A DNA stretch of 12,520 nt from Deltaproteobacteria bacterium (GCA_011371515.1 DRQE01000085.1:1-12520); one strand, 5' to 3'; counted from the stretch's first letter, positions 1-8,791 are shown. Notes: a model not told the origin generated them from the sequence alone. Numbers and translations are program-made.

Positions 1-323
1 CTATTGCAAGATATGTAAGTGTATCGCCACGCAAGGCAAGGCTTGTTGTAGACCTTATAAGAGGCAAGAAGGCAGAAGAGGCGCTCAACATACTTGCCCT
101 CAATAAGAAGGCTGTAAGTAGAGTGGTATCAAAGGTGCTTAAAAGTGCCATAGCCAATGCTGAGAACAATAACAACATGGATATAGATGCCCTCTATGTG
201 AAGAAGGCTTATGTCGACCAAGGACCTGTTATGAAAAGGATAAGGCCAAGGGCAATGGGAAGGGCAAATGTTATACGCAGAAGGACAAGCCACATAACGA
301 TAGTGCTTGAAGAAAAAAGCTAA
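1..323 (+). CDS. rplV: 50S ribosomal protein L22 (5' partial)
   Basis: Partial gene: the window opens inside it, with the first complete codon at position 3 and stop TAA at 321-323. About 106 residues are visible, against a usual L22 length near 110, so only a handful of N-terminal residues are missing. L22 binds 23S rRNA early in large-subunit assembly and sends a beta-hairpin into the peptide exit tunnel. Visible family marks are the early SPRKARLV stretch, the NAENN segment in the middle, and the C-terminal hairpin and strand containing [16 protein letters not shown]. rpsC follows after 15 nt. By the standard S10 order, rpsS should lie immediately upstream, outside the window. Identification is secure. 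Confidence 0.96.
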   Translation, partial: IARYVSVSPRKARLVVDLIRGKKAEEALNILALNKKAVSRVVSKVLKSAIANAENNNNMDIDALYVKKAYVDQGPVMKRIRPRAMGRANVIRRRTSHITIVLEEKS

Positions 324-338
324 AAGGGAGGAGATGCC

Positions 339-1016
339 TTGGGGCAGAAGGTTCATCCAAATGGATTTAGATTAGGAGTATACAAAACTTGGGTATCACG
401 CTGGTACGGCGAGAAGGACTACGCAAGGTTCGTACACGAAGATAAGAGGATAAGGGAGTTTCTCAAAAAGAGGCTCTACCATGCGGGTATATCAAGGATA
501 GAGATAGAGAGAACAGGCGACAAGGTGCGCATAATAATACATACCTCAAGGCCCGGTATAGTGATAGGCAAAAGGGGTGCAGAAATAGAGACGATGAAAA
601 GGGAGCTTTCGAAGTTCGTAAGCGGGAAGGTTGAGATAGACATAGTTGAGGTGAGAAAGCCCGACCTTGATGCACAGCTCGTGGCTGAAAGCGTGGCACT
701 GCAGCTTGAAAGAAGGGTATCTTTCAGAAGGGCCATGAAGAAGGCAGTAAGCTCTGCCATGAGGATGGGTGCAAAGGGTATAAAGATTATGTGTTCAGGC
801 AGACTTGGTGGTGCAGAGATAGCAAGGACCGAGTGGTACAGGGAAGGTAGAGTGCCTCTTCATACACTGAGAGCTGATATAGACTACGGGTTTGCCGAGG
901 CAAAGACCACCTATGGAGTTATAGGAGTTAAGGTCTACATATACAGAGGAGACTTTGCAATCCATCAGGAGAGCACAGAAGCAGCGCAGGCAGCTCAGCC
1001 CACGCAGGGTGTGTAA
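339..1016 (+). CDS. rpsC: 30S ribosomal protein S3
   Basis: 225 residues, normal length for S3, a protein of the 30S head that lines the mRNA entry channel. The N-terminus [12 protein letters not shown] is the canonical S3 start, which fixes the initiator as TTG at 339, preceded by GGGAGGAG at 326-333. The ATG at 334 is in another frame. A type 2 KH domain covers roughly residues 38-107 with its GKRG loop at 77-80. The S3 C-terminal domain (about 118-205) contains [19 protein letters not shown] short Gln/Ala/Thr-rich tail (about 211-225) is unlike the rest of the protein and probably disordered. It sits between rplV and rplP in standard S10-operon order. Confidence 0.97.
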   Translation: MGQKVHPNGFRLGVYKTWVSRWYGEKDYARFVHEDKRIREFLKKRLYHAGISRIEIERTGDKVRIIIHTSRPGIVIGKRGAEIETMKRELSKFVSGKVEIDIVEVRKPDLDAQLVAESVALQLERRVSFRRAMKKAVSSAMRMGAKGIKIMCSGRLGGAEIARTEWYREGRVPLHTLRADIDYGFAEAKTTYGVIGVKVYIYRGDFAIHQESTEAAQAAQPTQGV

Positions 1017-1031
1017 GGAGGAAAGTTTGCC

Positions 1032-1448
1032 ATGTTGATGCCAAAGAAGACAAAGTATCGCAAACAGCAGAGAGGCCGTAGAAAGGGCAACACCAAGGGT
1101 GGCTCAACACTGAACTTCGGTATGTACGGGCTTAAAGCCACTGGGCGTGGATGGATAACTTCAAGGCAGATAGAGGCCGCAAGGGTTGCCATAACAAGGC
1201 ATGTAAAAAGAGGTGGAAAGATCTGGATAAGAATATTCCCCGACAAACCCGTTACCAAGAAGCCGGCTGAAACGAGGATGGGAAGCGGAAAGGGCTCTCC
1301 AGAAGAGTGGGTGGCAGTGGTAAAGCCGGGTAGAATACTCTACGAGATGGAGGGTGTGCCAGAGGATGTGGCAAAGGAGGCCTTCAGGCTCGCATCCCAT
1401 AAACTCCCGATAGGCACAAAGTTCGTAAAGAGGGAGGGAGCCGTATGA
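1032..1448 (+). CDS. rplP: 50S ribosomal protein L16
   Basis: 138 residues, usual length. L16 binds 23S rRNA near the peptidyl transferase centre and the A-site tRNA, and joins late in 50S assembly. The start [11 protein letters not shown] matches the family N-terminus, with AAGGAGGA at 1015-1022 overlapping the rpsC stop at good spacing. The L16 signature region (residues about 64-88) reads [18 protein letters not shown] followed by SGKG. Arg82 lies at the place of E. coli Arg81, which is hydroxylated in some bacteria; whether that happens here cannot be seen. The 3' end overlaps rpmC by four bases (ATGA), suggesting translational coupling. Confidence 0.97.
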   Translation: MLMPKKTKYRKQQRGRRKGNTKGGSTLNFGMYGLKATGRGWITSRQIEAARVAITRHVKRGGKIWIRIFPDKPVTKKPAETRMGSGKGSPEEWVAVVKPGRILYEMEGVPEDVAKEAFRLASHKLPIGTKFVKREGAV

Positions 1449-1651
1449 AGCCGGAAGAACTGAGGGCAATGGATATTAACGAGTTGAAGAAGAAGGAGCA
1501 GGAGCTCAAAAAGGAACTCTTCAATATGAGAATACAGCACTCTATGGGTCAGCTTGAAAACCCTGTGAGGATGAGGCTTGTGAAAAAGGATATCGCACGG
1601 GTTAAGACCATTATAAGAGAGAAAGAACTAAAAGAACAAAAAGGTGAGTAA
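1445..1651 (+). CDS. rpmC: 50S ribosomal protein L29
   Basis: 68 residues, typical of the small two-helix protein L29. L29 sits near the polypeptide exit tunnel next to L23 and helps form the docking site for trigger factor and SRP. The sequence begins MKPEELRAM and contains the characteristic [11 protein letters not shown] helix followed by [17 protein letters not shown], the conserved L29 core. The start ATG overlaps the rplP stop (ATGA), and a purine-rich AGGGAGGGAG lies just upstream inside rplP. rpsQ follows after three bases. Confidence 0.96.
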   Translation: MKPEELRAMDINELKKKEQELKKELFNMRIQHSMGQLENPVRMRLVKKDIARVKTIIREKELKEQKGE

Positions 1652-1654
1652 GAT

Positions 1655-1915
1655 ATGGGTGAGGCAAGAGGCAGAAGAAAGAGCTTTGTAGGATGGGTTG
1701 TGAGCGACAGGATGGACAAGACCAGAGTGGTCATGGTGGAAAGGCTCGAGAAGCATCCGCTCTATGGAAAGTATGTAAGAAGGCGTGTGAAGTTCATGGC
1801 ACACGATGAGGCAAACGACTGCAAGAAGGGCGATAAGGTGCTCATAGTGGAGACCCGTCCGCTCAGCCGTCACAAACGCTGGCGCATTAAAGAGATACTG
1901 GAGAGGGCAAGATGA
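1655..1915 (+). CDS. rpsQ: 30S ribosomal protein S17
   Basis: 86 residues, an OB-fold primary binder of the 5' domain of 16S rRNA that helps start 30S assembly. Family marks are [18 protein letters not shown] near residues 14-31, then [19 protein letters not shown] and the C-terminal segment [15 protein letters not shown]. The ATG at 1655 follows the rpmC stop by three bases, with AAGGTGAG inside the rpmC end serving as the likely ribosome-binding site. The stop overlaps rplN by four bases (ATGA). Confidence 0.97.
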   Translation: MGEARGRRKSFVGWVVSDRMDKTRVVMVERLEKHPLYGKYVRRRVKFMAHDEANDCKKGDKVLIVETRPLSRHKRWRIKEILERAR

Positions 1916-2280
1916 TACAGATGCGAACCATACTTAATGTTGCCGATAACTCCGGTGCAAAGAAGGTCTCTTGCATAAGGGTTATAGGGGCATCAAACAA
2001 GAGGTATGCAAGCGTGGGGGATGTGATAGTTGTGAATGTGAAGGAGGCCATACCGGAGTCGAGGGTTAAAAAGGGAGATGTTGTAAGGGCGGTGGTGGTG
2101 AGAACCGTAAAGCCCCTGCGCAGACCTGATGGCTCCTACATAAGGTTTGACGACAACTCAGTGGTTATTATAAACAAAGACAACGATCCAATAGGGACAA
2201 GAATCTTTGGCCCCGTGGCAAGAGAGCTGAGGGCAAAAAGATTCTTGAAGATAATCTCCCTTGCGCCAGAGGTTCTTTAA
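1912..2280 (+). CDS. rplN: 50S ribosomal protein L14
   Basis: 122 residues, exactly the usual L14 length. L14 lies at the subunit interface, binds 23S rRNA and forms part of intersubunit bridges; it is also the docking site for the silencing factor RsfS in bacteria that have it. The start [18 protein letters not shown] is canonical, so the upstream ATG at 1912 (overlapping the rpsQ stop) is preferred over the in-frame ATG at 1921. Conserved [15 protein letters not shown] and [13 protein letters not shown] are present. rplX follows after 13 nt. Confidence 0.97.
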   Translation: MIQMRTILNVADNSGAKKVSCIRVIGASNKRYASVGDVIVVNVKEAIPESRVKKGDVVRAVVVRTVKPLRRPDGSYIRFDDNSVVIINKDNDPIGTRIFGPVARELRAKRFLKIISLAPEVL

Positions 2281-2293
2281 GGAGTGAGCCGGA

Positions 2294-2620
2294 ATGATTA
2301 GGAAGTTTAAGATAAGAAAAGACGACAATGTGATAGTCATAGCAGGTAAAGAGAAGGGCAAGACAGGAAAGGTCATAAGGGTGTTGCCTGATAAGGCAAT
2401 GGCTCTGGTGGAAAAGCTCAACATGGTAAAGAGACACCAGAAGCCAACACCAAAGTATCCCCAAGGAGGGATAATAGAGAAAGAGGCACCCATACACATC
2501 TCTAACCTTATGATTATATGTGATAAGTGCAAGAAAGGGGTGCGTGTGGGAAGGAAGTTTCTTGAAGATGGAAAGAAGGTAAGATTTTGCAAATCCTGTG
2601 GTGAGGTGCTTGACAGATGA
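2294..2620 (+). CDS. rplX: 50S ribosomal protein L24, four-cysteine form
   Basis: 108 residues, normal length. L24 is an assembly-initiator protein binding the 5' region of 23S rRNA near the tunnel exit. A KOW motif lies at about residues 5-35 ([16 protein letters not shown]). The C-terminal part carries two CxxC pairs, Cys76/Cys79 (CDKC) and Cys99/Cys102 (CKSC), flanking the conserved [14 protein letters not shown]. This is the arrangement of a zinc ribbon found in the C+ form of bacterial L24; metal binding is inferred. A good ribosome-binding site (AAGGAGTG, 2278-2285) overlaps the rplN stop. The rplX stop overlaps the rplE start. Confidence 0.96.
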   Translation: MIRKFKIRKDDNVIVIAGKEKGKTGKVIRVLPDKAMALVEKLNMVKRHQKPTPKYPQGGIIEKEAPIHISNLMIICDKCKKGVRVGRKFLEDGKKVRFCKSCGEVLDR

Positions 2621-3159
2621 TGCCCAGATTGAAGGAAATATACAAGAACAAGGTTGTGCCAGAGCTCATGAAGGAGTTCGGCTACAAGAACATAATGCAG
2701 GTGCCGAAGCTGGAAAAGATTGTCATAAACATGGGGCTTGGTGAGGCAGTAAGAGATATAAAGGTTATAGACAGTGCCATGAAGGACTTGAGCGCCATAA
2801 CAGGGCAGAAGCCTGTTGTGACAAGGGCAAAGAAATCTATAGCCTCGTTCAAGCTTCGTGCAGGTATGCCCATAGGATGTAAGGTAACCCTCAGAGGGGC
2901 AAGGATGTACGAGTTTCTCGACAGGCTCATAAACTTCGCCATGCCGAGGATAAGGGACTTCAAGGGTGTGAGCGATAAGGGGTTCGATGGAAAGGGCAAC
3001 TACACCCTTGGTATAAAGGAGCAGATAATATTCCCTGAGGTGGATTACGACAAGGTGGATAAGATAAGGGGTATGAACATAACCATAAATACCACGGCAA
3101 ATACAGACGAAGAGGGAAAGGCATTGCTCAAGCAACTGGGTATGCCTTTCAAAAAGTAA
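2617..3159 (+). CDS. rplE: 50S ribosomal protein L5
   Basis: 180 residues, usual length. L5 binds 5S rRNA in the central protuberance with L18 and contacts P-site tRNA. Seen: [19 protein letters not shown] at the start, [19 protein letters not shown] and [12 protein letters not shown] in the middle, and the conserved [17 protein letters not shown] segment. Two consecutive ATG codons (2617 and 2620) open the gene. The first overlaps the rplX stop and has GAGGTG at 2603-2608 at better spacing, so I chose it; the second would remove a single Met. Codon use is extreme: 16 of 17 Ile are ATA and 9 of 10 Arg are AGA/AGG. Confidence 0.97.
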   Translation: MMPRLKEIYKNKVVPELMKEFGYKNIMQVPKLEKIVINMGLGEAVRDIKVIDSAMKDLSAITGQKPVVTRAKKSIASFKLRAGMPIGCKVTLRGARMYEFLDRLINFAMPRIRDFKGVSDKGFDGKGNYTLGIKEQIIFPEVDYDKVDKIRGMNITINTTANTDEEGKALLKQLGMPFKK

Positions 3160-3177
3160 AAAGAGGGGGATACTGGA

Positions 3178-3363
3178 TTGGCAAGAAAGGCTCTTATAGC
3201 AAAGGCTAAAAGAAAACCGAAGTTCAAGGTGCGTCAATACAACCGTTGCCCGCTGTGCGGAAGGGCAAGGGCATATTACAGAAAGTTCAATATGTGTAGA
3301 ATATGTCTGAGAACGATGGCACTTAAAGGGGAATTGCCAGGCGTTATAAAATCAAGCTGGTAA
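3178..3363 (+). CDS. rpsN: 30S ribosomal protein S14, zinc-binding short form (type Z)
   Basis: 61 residues, the length of the short zinc-binding S14 (type Z) rather than the ~100-residue C- form. S14 is a late-assembling protein of the 30S head. The four zinc ligands are present as CPLC (Cys24, Cys27) and CRIC (Cys40, Cys43), flanking the conserved [12 protein letters not shown], and the C-terminus GVIKSSW is canonical. The start is TTG at 3178, giving the standard [10 protein letters not shown]-terminus; an AGAGGGGG stretch about 8 nt upstream can serve as the ribosome-binding site. It lies between rplE and rpsH as in most spc operons. Confidence 0.97.
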   Translation: MARKALIAKAKRKPKFKVRQYNRCPLCGRARAYYRKFNMCRICLRTMALKGELPGVIKSSW

Positions 3364-3373
3364 GGAGTAGGGT

Positions 3374-3772
3374 ATGGTAACCACTGATCCCATAGCAGAT
3401 ATGTTTACAAGGATACGCAATGCCATACAGGCAAACCACAAAGAGGTGGAAGTGCCTCTTTCAAGGATAAAACTTGAGATAGCAAGGATACTGAAAGAGG
3501 AGGGCTATATTGAGGATTATTCTTCCACCAAGGAGGGTTGGCCAAGGGTTATAAAGATAAAGCTCAAGTACGGGCCCAACAAAGAACGGGTTATAACAGA
3601 GATAAAGAGGGTGAGTAAACCCGGCAGAAGAATCTATGTTGGAAAGGACGAGATACCAAGGGTCATGAACGGGCTCGGTATAGCCATACTCTCTACTTCA
3701 AAGGGGATACTTTCAGATAGAGAGGCAAGAAAGCTCGGTGTTGGTGGAGAACTTATAGGAACAGTATGTTAA
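3374..3772 (+). CDS. rpsH: 30S ribosomal protein S8
   Basis: 132 residues, usual length. S8 binds the central domain of 16S rRNA and in E. coli also represses the spc operon by binding its mRNA. The N-terminus contains [13 protein letters not shown], and the C-terminal rRNA-binding segment is [20 protein letters not shown]. The last residues are IGTVC, where many S8 proteins end in a Trp after an aromatic strand, a small variation. The start ATG follows TAAGGAG (3361-3367), which overlaps the rpsN stop. rplF begins 12 nt later. Confidence 0.97.
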   Translation: MVTTDPIADMFTRIRNAIQANHKEVEVPLSRIKLEIARILKEEGYIEDYSSTKEGWPRVIKIKLKYGPNKERVITEIKRVSKPGRRIYVGKDEIPRVMNGLGIAILSTSKGILSDREARKLGVGGELIGTVC

Positions 3773-3784
3773 AGAGGTAAGCGT

Positions 3785-4333
3785 ATGTCGAGAATAGGAA
3801 AACTACCCATAGAGATACCACAGGGCGTAAAGGTAGAACTGAAAGATGGCAGAATAAGTGTGAGTGGGCCCAAGGGAAACTTGAGCCTTCCCTTAAGGGA
3901 CGAGGTAAGTGTTACTGTTGAGGGTTCTACCATAAAGGTAGAAAGAAGGGATGACTCAAGGCAGGCTCGCTCCATGCACGGGCTTACAAGAACCCTTATA
4001 GCCAACATGGTCAAGGGCGTGAGCGAGGGGTTTGAAAAGAGGCTTGAGATTGTGGGTGTTGGTTACAGGGCAGAGCTTAAGGGAGACACCCTTGTGCTTG
4101 CACTTGGATACTCCAACCCTGTAAACTACAGGCTGCCTGAGGGCATAAGTGCAAAGGTGGATAGACAGACATCCATCACCCTTTCAGGCTGTGATAAGCA
4201 GCTCGTTGGACAGGTTGCTGCAGAGATACGCTCGTTGCGTCCACCTGAACCCTACAAGGGCAAGGGCATACGCTACAGCGACGAGGTTATAATAAGAAAG
4301 GCAGGAAAAGCTGGTAAAGGCGCTGGAGGTTAA
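3785..4333 (+). CDS. rplF: 50S ribosomal protein L6
   Basis: 182 residues, usual length. L6 binds 23S rRNA near the sarcin-ricin loop, where translation factors dock, and is built of two duplicated alpha/beta domains. The start MSRIGKLPIEIPQGVKVEL and the central VGVGYRAELKGDTLVLALGY are typical. The C-terminal signature PPEPYKGKGIRYSDEVIIRK is intact, and the protein ends in a basic Gly/Lys/Ala tail. AGAGGT just before the start (around 3773-3777) is the likely ribosome-binding site. The stop is six bases before rplR. Confidence 0.97.
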   Translation: MSRIGKLPIEIPQGVKVELKDGRISVSGPKGNLSLPLRDEVSVTVEGSTIKVERRDDSRQARSMHGLTRTLIANMVKGVSEGFEKRLEIVGVGYRAELKGDTLVLALGYSNPVNYRLPEGISAKVDRQTSITLSGCDKQLVGQVAAEIRSLRPPEPYKGKGIRYSDEVIIRKAGKAGKGAGG

Positions 4334-4339
4334 TAACCC

Positions 4340-4702
4340 ATGAGAAGGAAGAGACTTACAGGCTGGCATAGAAGAAAGGCAAGGGTGCGCAAGAAGATAT
4401 TTGGCACACCCGAAAGGCTGCGTCTCAATGTATACAGGAGCAACAGGCACATATACGCCCAGATTATTAACGATATAGAGGGAAGAACCCTTGTTTCAGC
4501 ATCCACCCTTACCCCAGAGCTCAAAGAGGCTATAAAGGGGCTTAAAAAGTGCGAGGCTGCAAGAAAGGTTGGAGAATATCTGGGAGAGCTGGCAAAGAAG
4601 CAGGGTATAGAGAAGCTGGTCTTCGATAGAAGCGGTTACCTCTATCATGGAAGGGTAAAAGCCCTTGCAGAAGGGGTAAGGAGTGCGGGGATAAACTTTT
4701 AA
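4340..4702 (+). CDS. rplR: 50S ribosomal protein L18
   Basis: 120 residues, usual length. L18 binds 5S rRNA together with L5 and joins it to 23S rRNA in the central protuberance. The basic N-terminus is followed by [20 protein letters not shown] and the later [20 protein letters not shown], both diagnostic of L18. GGAGG at 4325-4329, inside the rplF end, lies about 10 nt before the start ATG. The stop at 4700-4702 is directly fused to the ribosome-binding site of rpsE. Confidence 0.97.
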   Translation: MRRKRLTGWHRRKARVRKKIFGTPERLRLNVYRSNRHIYAQIINDIEGRTLVSASTLTPELKEAIKGLKKCEAARKVGEYLGELAKKQGIEKLVFDRSGYLYHGRVKALAEGVRSAGINF

Positions 4703-4707
4703 GGAGG
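4701..4707 (+). promoter_or_regulatory. Shine-Dalgarno site deciding the rpsE start
   Basis: AAGGAGG immediately after the rplR coding end. It is only one base from the ATG at 4709, too close for efficient initiation by usual spacing, and seven bases from the in-frame TTG at 4715, which is near-optimal. It therefore argues for the TTG as the rpsE start. Confidence 0.7.
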
Positions 4708-4708
4708 C

Positions 4709-5215
4709 ATGAAGTTGGAGAAGATAAATCCAGAGGAGCTGGAATTAAAGGATAGACTGGTATATCTGAACAGGGTCTCTAAGGTCGTAAAGGGTGGAAA
4801 GAGGTTCAGCTTCAATGCGGTTGTAGTGGTTGGCGATGGTAATGGCTGGGTAGGCTATGGGCTCGGTAAGGCAAACGAGGTGCCCGATGCCATAAGGAAG
4901 GCCATAGAGAAGGCAAAAAAGAGTGTATTCAAGATACCGATAGTCAACGGTACCATACCACATGCAGTAATAGGCAAGTACGGGGCAGGTAAGGTTATAC
5001 TAAAGCCTGCCTCACAGGGTACAGGTATAATAGCAGGTGGTGGGGTGAGAGCCGTGGTTGAAAGCGCGGGTATACATAACGTGCTCACCAAGTCTCTTGG
5101 CTCAAACAACCCCCACAATATGGTTAAGGCAACAATAGATGCTTTGAAGAAGCTGCGTAGCCCCGAAGAGGTGGCGCGCCTTAGAGGAAAAAAACTTGAA
5201 GAGATAATGAGATGA
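4709..5215 (+). CDS. rpsE: 30S ribosomal protein S5
   Basis: 168 residues from the ATG at 4709, or 166 from the in-frame TTG at 4715; S5 is normally near 165. S5 is a 30S protein at the back of the decoding region with roles in fidelity and mRNA unwinding. The N-terminal double-stranded RNA-binding-like domain contains [20 protein letters not shown]; the C-terminal domain has [20 protein letters not shown] and the conserved [16 protein letters not shown] at 4701-4707 leaves one base before the ATG but seven before the TTG, so the TTG may be the real start. The stop overlaps rpmD (ATGA). Confidence 0.96.
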   Translation: MKLEKINPEELELKDRLVYLNRVSKVVKGGKRFSFNAVVVVGDGNGWVGYGLGKANEVPDAIRKAIEKAKKSVFKIPIVNGTIPHAVIGKYGAGKVILKPASQGTGIIAGGGVRAVVESAGIHNVLTKSLGSNNPHNMVKATIDALKKLRSPEEVARLRGKKLEEIMR

Positions 5216-5403
5216 GCAAGATTAAGGTTACACTCAAGAAAAGCCCTATAGGTTATTCTCAGAAACAGAGGCAGACCCTTCAGGGGCTGGGCCTCAGAAG
5301 GCTTAACAAGAGCCGCATCTTTGAGGACAACCCAGCCATAAGGGGGATGATACAGAAGGTCTCGCACCTTGTAGAGGTTGAAGAGTGTAAGGAGGAAGGC
5401 TGA
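5212..5403 (+). CDS. rpmD: 50S ribosomal protein L30
   Basis: 63 residues, usual for bacterial L30, a small 23S rRNA-binding protein of the ferredoxin-like fold. Diagnostic are [20 protein letters not shown], then [20 protein letters not shown] and the final HLVEVEE. The start ATG overlaps the rpsE stop (ATGA) and has no strong ribosome-binding site of its own, so translation probably depends on coupling to rpsE. The acidic C-terminal tail contains one Cys. rplO starts one base after the stop. Confidence 0.96.
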   Translation: MSKIKVTLKKSPIGYSQKQRQTLQGLGLRRLNKSRIFEDNPAIRGMIQKVSHLVEVEECKEEG

Positions 5404-5404
5404 T

Positions 5405-5845
5405 ATGCTTGATAGACTCAAACCTCCCTGTGGAGCCGTAAGGAAGAAAAGAAGAGTCGGCCGTGGCGAGGGCTCTGGCTGGGGTAAGACCGCCGGAAAG
5501 GGCACCAAAGGACAGAACTCAAGGTCAGGCGGAGGTGTCAAGGCAGGGTTCGAAGGCGGACAGATGCCTCTGCAGAGAAGACTGCCCAAAAGGGGTTTTA
5601 CAAATATATTCAAGAAGACCTATTCTATTATAAATGTGGGCACACTGGCGGAGCGATTCAAAGACGGCGATGTGGTTGATAAAGAGGTCCTCATAGAAAG
5701 GGGGCTTATAAAAAAGAAGAGGCTGCCTCTTAAGGTGCTCGGAGACGGAGAGATAAATATAGCACTTACGGTTAAGGCTGATCTCTTCAGCAAATCAGCC
5801 AAGGAGAAGATAGAGGCCTGTGGCGGCAAGGTGGAGGTTCTTTAA
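5405..5845 (+). CDS. rplO: 50S ribosomal protein L15
   Basis: 146 residues, usual length. L15 is a late-assembling 50S protein that threads a Gly/Arg-rich N-terminal extension through 23S rRNA. Its N-terminus here reads [20 protein letters not shown] followed by [17 protein letters not shown], the classic L15 pattern, with [18 protein letters not shown] next. I start at ATG 5405, which has AAGGAGG at 5389-5395 with nine bases of spacing. An in-frame upstream non-ATG start near 5378 lies inside rpmD and would add residues foreign to the family. secY begins four bases after the stop codon begins its last base run (GTG at 5849). Confidence 0.96.
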   Translation: MLDRLKPPCGAVRKKRRVGRGEGSGWGKTAGKGTKGQNSRSGGGVKAGFEGGQMPLQRRLPKRGFTNIFKKTYSIINVGTLAERFKDGDVVDKEVLIERGLIKKKRLPLKVLGDGEINIALTVKADLFSKSAKEKIEACGGKVEVL

Positions 5846-5848
5846 GGG

Positions 5849-7165
5849 GTGGAAAAGAAGGTCCCTGCAATAAATATCGCTAAGATTCCTGAGCTGCAGA
5901 AAAGGATACTCTTCACTCTATTTCTTCTTGCTGTATACCGTATCGGGGTATTCATACCCACACCGGGTATAGATGCCGAGGCACTTAAGGGGTTCTTTCA
6001 GGCTGCAAGGGGCACACTGCTCGATATGGCAACCATGTTCACCGGGGGTGCGCTCGAGAATTTCTCCGTTTTCGCCCTCGGTATAATGCCATATATAAGT
6101 GCTGCCATAATATTGCAGCTTCTTACCGTTGTGGTGCCCCATCTGGAAAGGCTTCAGAAGGAGGGTGAGCAGGGCAGAAAGAAGATAACCGAATATACAA
6201 GGTATCTTACTGTAGCCCTGAGTGCGGTGCAGGGTATAATGATAAGCATAGGGCTTGAGAAGATGACAGGCCCGGGTGGAGAACCGATAGTGCTGGAGCC
6301 CGGCTGGTCATTCAGAATACTTACTGCTCTCACGCTTACGGCAGGCACCGCATTCATAATGTGGCTTGGTGAGCAGATAACAGAAAGGGGTATAGGAAAC
6401 GGTATATCCCTTATAATATTTGCAGGTATAGTGGCAAGGATGCCTTCTGCCGTGGGTAATACGATAAACCTTGTAAGAGCAGGGGAGATAGAGTTTCTTC
6501 TGGCGCTCCTCATACTCTTTATAATGATAGGAACCATAGCCTTCATAGTTTACATGGAGACGGCTCAGAGAAGGATACCCATACAGTATCCGAAGCGAAT
6601 TGTGGGCAGAAAGATGATGGGCGGCGGGGTGCAGCACCTGCCACTTAAGATAAACTCATCGGGGGTTATACCACCTATATTTGCGTCGTCTATAATACTG
6701 TTTCCGGCAACGGTGGTGGGACTTACTGATATACCCTTTATGAGCTGGCTTGCAGAGAGCCTGCATCCGGGTGGAGTTATGTATAACCTTCTGTATGTGG
6801 GGCTTATAATATTCTTTGCCTATTTCTATACGGCTATATTGTTTAACCCGAAGGATGTGGCAGAGAATCTGAAAAAATACGGTGGATTTATTCCGGGAAT
6901 AAGGCCGGGCCAGAACACGGCTGACTATATAGACAGGGTTCTTTCAAGACTTACATTCTGGGGAGGATTGTATCTTTCAGCGGTCTGTATTCTTCCCAGT
7001 ATACTTATATGGAAGTTCAATGTGCCATTCTATTTTGGAGGTACGGCACTTCTCATAGTGGTTGGCGTTGCCATGGATACAGCCCAGCAGATAGAGGCGC
7101 ATCTTTTCGCCCGAAGTTATGAAGGGCTTTTGAAGAAAGGAAAAATAAAAGGAAGGTATGCTTGA
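5849..7165 (+). CDS. secY: Protein translocase subunit SecY
   Basis: 438 residues, normal length. SecY is the channel subunit of the SecYEG translocon in the inner membrane; it passes unfolded proteins outward and inserts membrane proteins. Ten hydrophobic segments are expected and the visible ones fit: the first at about residues 19-38 (ending VFIPTPG), the plug/second segment around 70-92 ([20 protein letters not shown]), and further ones near 155-175, 186-200, 215-236, 272-292, 313-332, 370-388 and 395-410. Conserved ERGIGNGIS (179-187) and [10 protein letters not shown] (345-354) are intact. The start is GTG 5849 with GGAGG at 5833-5837 inside rplO. It sits between rplO and adk, the common spc order. 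Confidence 0.97.
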   Translation: MEKKVPAINIAKIPELQKRILFTLFLLAVYRIGVFIPTPGIDAEALKGFFQAARGTLLDMATMFTGGALENFSVFALGIMPYISAAIILQLLTVVVPHLERLQKEGEQGRKKITEYTRYLTVALSAVQGIMISIGLEKMTGPGGEPIVLEPGWSFRILTALTLTAGTAFIMWLGEQITERGIGNGISLIIFAGIVARMPSAVGNTINLVRAGEIEFLLALLILFIMIGTIAFIVYMETAQRRIPIQYPKRIVGRKMMGGGVQHLPLKINSSGVIPPIFASSIILFPATVVGLTDIPFMSWLAESLHPGGVMYNLLYVGLIIFFAYFYTAILFNPKDVAENLKKYGGFIPGIRPGQNTADYIDRVLSRLTFWGGLYLSAVCILPSILIWKFNVPFYFGGTALLIVVGVAMDTAQQIEAHLFARSYEGLLKKGKIKGRYA

Positions 7166-7169
7166 AGCC

Positions 7170-7841
7170 ATGAATGTAATACTTATGGGTCCTCCGGGAG
7201 CAGGTAAGGGAACACAGGCAAAGATACTTTCAGAGAGGTTTCACATACCCCAGATATCCACAGGTGACATCCTGAGGATGAATGTAAGGGAGAAAACACC
7301 GCTGGGGCTTAAGGCAAAGGACTACATGGAAAAGGGCGCTCTTGTGCCAGACGAGCTCGTTGTGGAGATGGTGGCAGATAGACTTAAAAGCCGTGATTGT
7401 GCAGGTGGGTTCATACTCGATGGTTTTCCAAGGAATGTGGCACAGGCAGAGGCACTTGAGAAGACCCTTGAGGAGATGGGCAAAAAGATAGATGCCGTCG
7501 TAGGTATCGAGGTGGAGGAAAGAGAGCTCGTAAGAAGGCTCAGCGGCAGAAGGGTGTGCCGTAACTGTGGGGCCGTGTATCATGTGATATTCAATCCACC
7601 GGTAAACACGGATACCTGTGATAAGTGCGGTGGAGAGCTCTACCAGCGCGATGACGACAAAGAGGAGACCATAAAGGCAAGGCTTAAGATATACGAAGAA
7701 GAGACGAGGCCTGTGATAGAATACTACAGGGAAAGAGGTCTCTACAGGGCTGTGAATGGCATCGGCAGTGTGGACAGTATTACAGAAAATATAGTAAAGG
7801 CAATTGAGGATAGAAGAGGTTATACTGAAAACCCCGGCTGA
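7170..7841 (+). CDS. adk: Adenylate kinase, long form with zinc-type LID
   Basis: Catalyses ATP + AMP to 2 ADP in the cytoplasm, keeping adenylate energy charge. 223 residues from ATG 7170. The P-loop GPPGAGKGT is at residues 7-15, the AMP-binding QISTGDILR at 28-36, and DGFPRN at 84-89. The LID carries four cysteines in two CxxC pairs (CRNC 130/133, CDKC 150/153), the zinc-binding version common outside Enterobacteria. I chose ATG 7170 because the family starts directly with the MNVILMGPPGAGKG strand; an in-frame ATG at 7158 would add four residues and overlap secY by eight bases, and its AAAGGA site is the closer one, so it remains possible. The 3' end overlaps map by 38 nt. Confidence 0.95.
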   Translation: MNVILMGPPGAGKGTQAKILSERFHIPQISTGDILRMNVREKTPLGLKAKDYMEKGALVPDELVVEMVADRLKSRDCAGGFILDGFPRNVAQAEALEKTLEEMGKKIDAVVGIEVEERELVRRLSGRRVCRNCGAVYHVIFNPPVNTDTCDKCGGELYQRDDDKEETIKARLKIYEEETRPVIEYYRERGLYRAVNGIGSVDSITENIVKAIEDRRGYTENPG

Positions 7842-8565
7842 GATAGAGAAGCTCCGAAGGAGTAACCAGATAGTTGCAGAGGTGCTGGAGGTTCTTAAAG
7901 AGAGGGTTTCCCCCGGTATTAGCACGATGGAGCTTGAGCGCATATGCGAGGAGGAGTGCAGAAAGAGAAAGGTAAGGCCAGCATTCAAGGGTTATAACGG
8001 GTATCCCTATTGCCTGTGTGTTTCGGTAAATCAGGAGGTCGTCCACGGGATGCCCTCTGAAAAGAAGGTTCTCAAAGAGGGAGATATAGTAAGTATAGAC
8101 TTCGGTGTCTGTTGCGATGGCTACTATGGAGATGCTGCGGTAACCGTGCCGGTTGGTAAGATAAGCCCTGAAGCCCAGAGACTTATAGATGTTACCAGAA
8201 GGTGTCTTGAGCTGGCAATAGAAGAGGCAAGAGAGGGCAACAGGCTTTACGACATATCCCATGCCATACAGAGCTGTGCCGAAGGGGCAGGATACTCGGT
8301 GGTAAGGGCATTTGTTGGACATGGGATAGGTAGAGAGCTGCACGAGGCACCACAGGTGCCGAACTTCGGTAGCCCGGGTAAGGGCATGAAGCTCAAAGAG
8401 GGTATGGTGCTTGCCATAGAGCCGATGGTGAACGCTGGTGGTAGCGCGGTAAGGATTCTCGACGACGGATGGACGGCGGTTACGGTTGATGGCAGTCTGT
8501 CTGCCCACTTTGAGCACTCGGTGGCAATAACCAGAGATGGTGCCATCGTTTTAAGTAAAGTATAG
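7804..8565 (+). CDS. map: Type I methionine aminopeptidase
   Basis: Removes the initiator Met from nascent proteins whose second residue is small, acting co-translationally at the ribosome. 253 residues with the pita-bread fold metalloprotease ligands all present: Asp99 (SIDFGV), Asp110 (YYGDAAV), His173 (VGHGIG), Glu206 (AIEPM) and Glu237 (FEHSV); His81 (NQEVVHGMP) and His180 (RELHEAP) match the catalytic histidines. Numbering is offset by just two from E. coli MAP, which supports the TTG start at 7804. No ATG or GTG occurs between there and the conserved [11 protein letters not shown] region. The start lies 38 nt inside adk, implying coupled translation. Confidence 0.95.
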   Translation: MRIEEVILKTPAEIEKLRRSNQIVAEVLEVLKERVSPGISTMELERICEEECRKRKVRPAFKGYNGYPYCLCVSVNQEVVHGMPSEKKVLKEGDIVSIDFGVCCDGYYGDAAVTVPVGKISPEAQRLIDVTRRCLELAIEEAREGNRLYDISHAIQSCAEGAGYSVVRAFVGHGIGRELHEAPQVPNFGSPGKGMKLKEGMVLAIEPMVNAGGSAVRILDDGWTAVTVDGSLSAHFEHSVAITRDGAIVLSKV

Positions 8566-8572
8566 GGGGGTT

Positions 8573-8791
8573 ATGCCAAAGGAAGAAGCTATACAGGTAG
8601 AGGGCACAGTTATTGAGACACTGCCCAACGCTATGTTCAGGGTTGAGCTTGAGAACGGACACAAGGTGCTTGCATATGTGTCCGGAAAGATGAGGATGTA
8701 TTTTATAAAGATTCTGCCGGGTGATAAGGTCATAGTGGAGCTTTCACCATATGACCTTACGAGAGGAAGGATAGTATACAGGGTAAAGTGA
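8573..8791 (+). CDS. infA: Translation initiation factor IF-1
   Basis: 72 residues, exactly the usual IF-1 length. IF-1 is a single OB-fold (S1-like) domain that binds the 30S A site and assists IF-2 and IF-3. Sequence landmarks are [20 protein letters not shown] at the start, then [17 protein letters not shown] and [26 protein letters not shown] directly upstream (8564-8569) overlaps the map end region and is the likely ribosome-binding site. The map-infA-rpmJ-rpsM order is the typical bridge between spc and alpha operons in many non-enterobacterial bacteria. Confidence 0.97.
   Translation: MPKEEAIQVEGTVIETLPNAMFRVELENGHKVLAYVSGKMRMYFIKILPGDKVIVELSPYDLTRGRIVYRVK

Noticed and set aside
2158..3237. 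359-codon open frame on the - strand opposite rplN, rplX and rplE
   Set aside because: The + strand has three intact universal ribosomal genes here. The antisense reading has no recognisable domain, no ribosome-binding site logic, and a low-complexity Leu/Ser/His/Tyr composition expected from the complement of AAG/AGG/ATA-rich codons.
5378..5404. Upstream in-frame non-ATG start for rplO inside rpmD
   Set aside because: It would add nine residues absent from L15; ATG 5405 has an ideal ribosome-binding site and the family N-terminus.
4855..5613. 252-codon open frame on the - strand opposite rpsE, rpmD and rplO
   Set aside because: Shadow of three real genes; Pro/Leu/Ser-rich with no family resemblance.
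7230..8517. Two overlapping - strand open frames (about 250 codons each) opposite adk and map
   Set aside because: Both lie wholly over adk and map, whose catalytic residues are intact; the antisense products look like complement artefacts.
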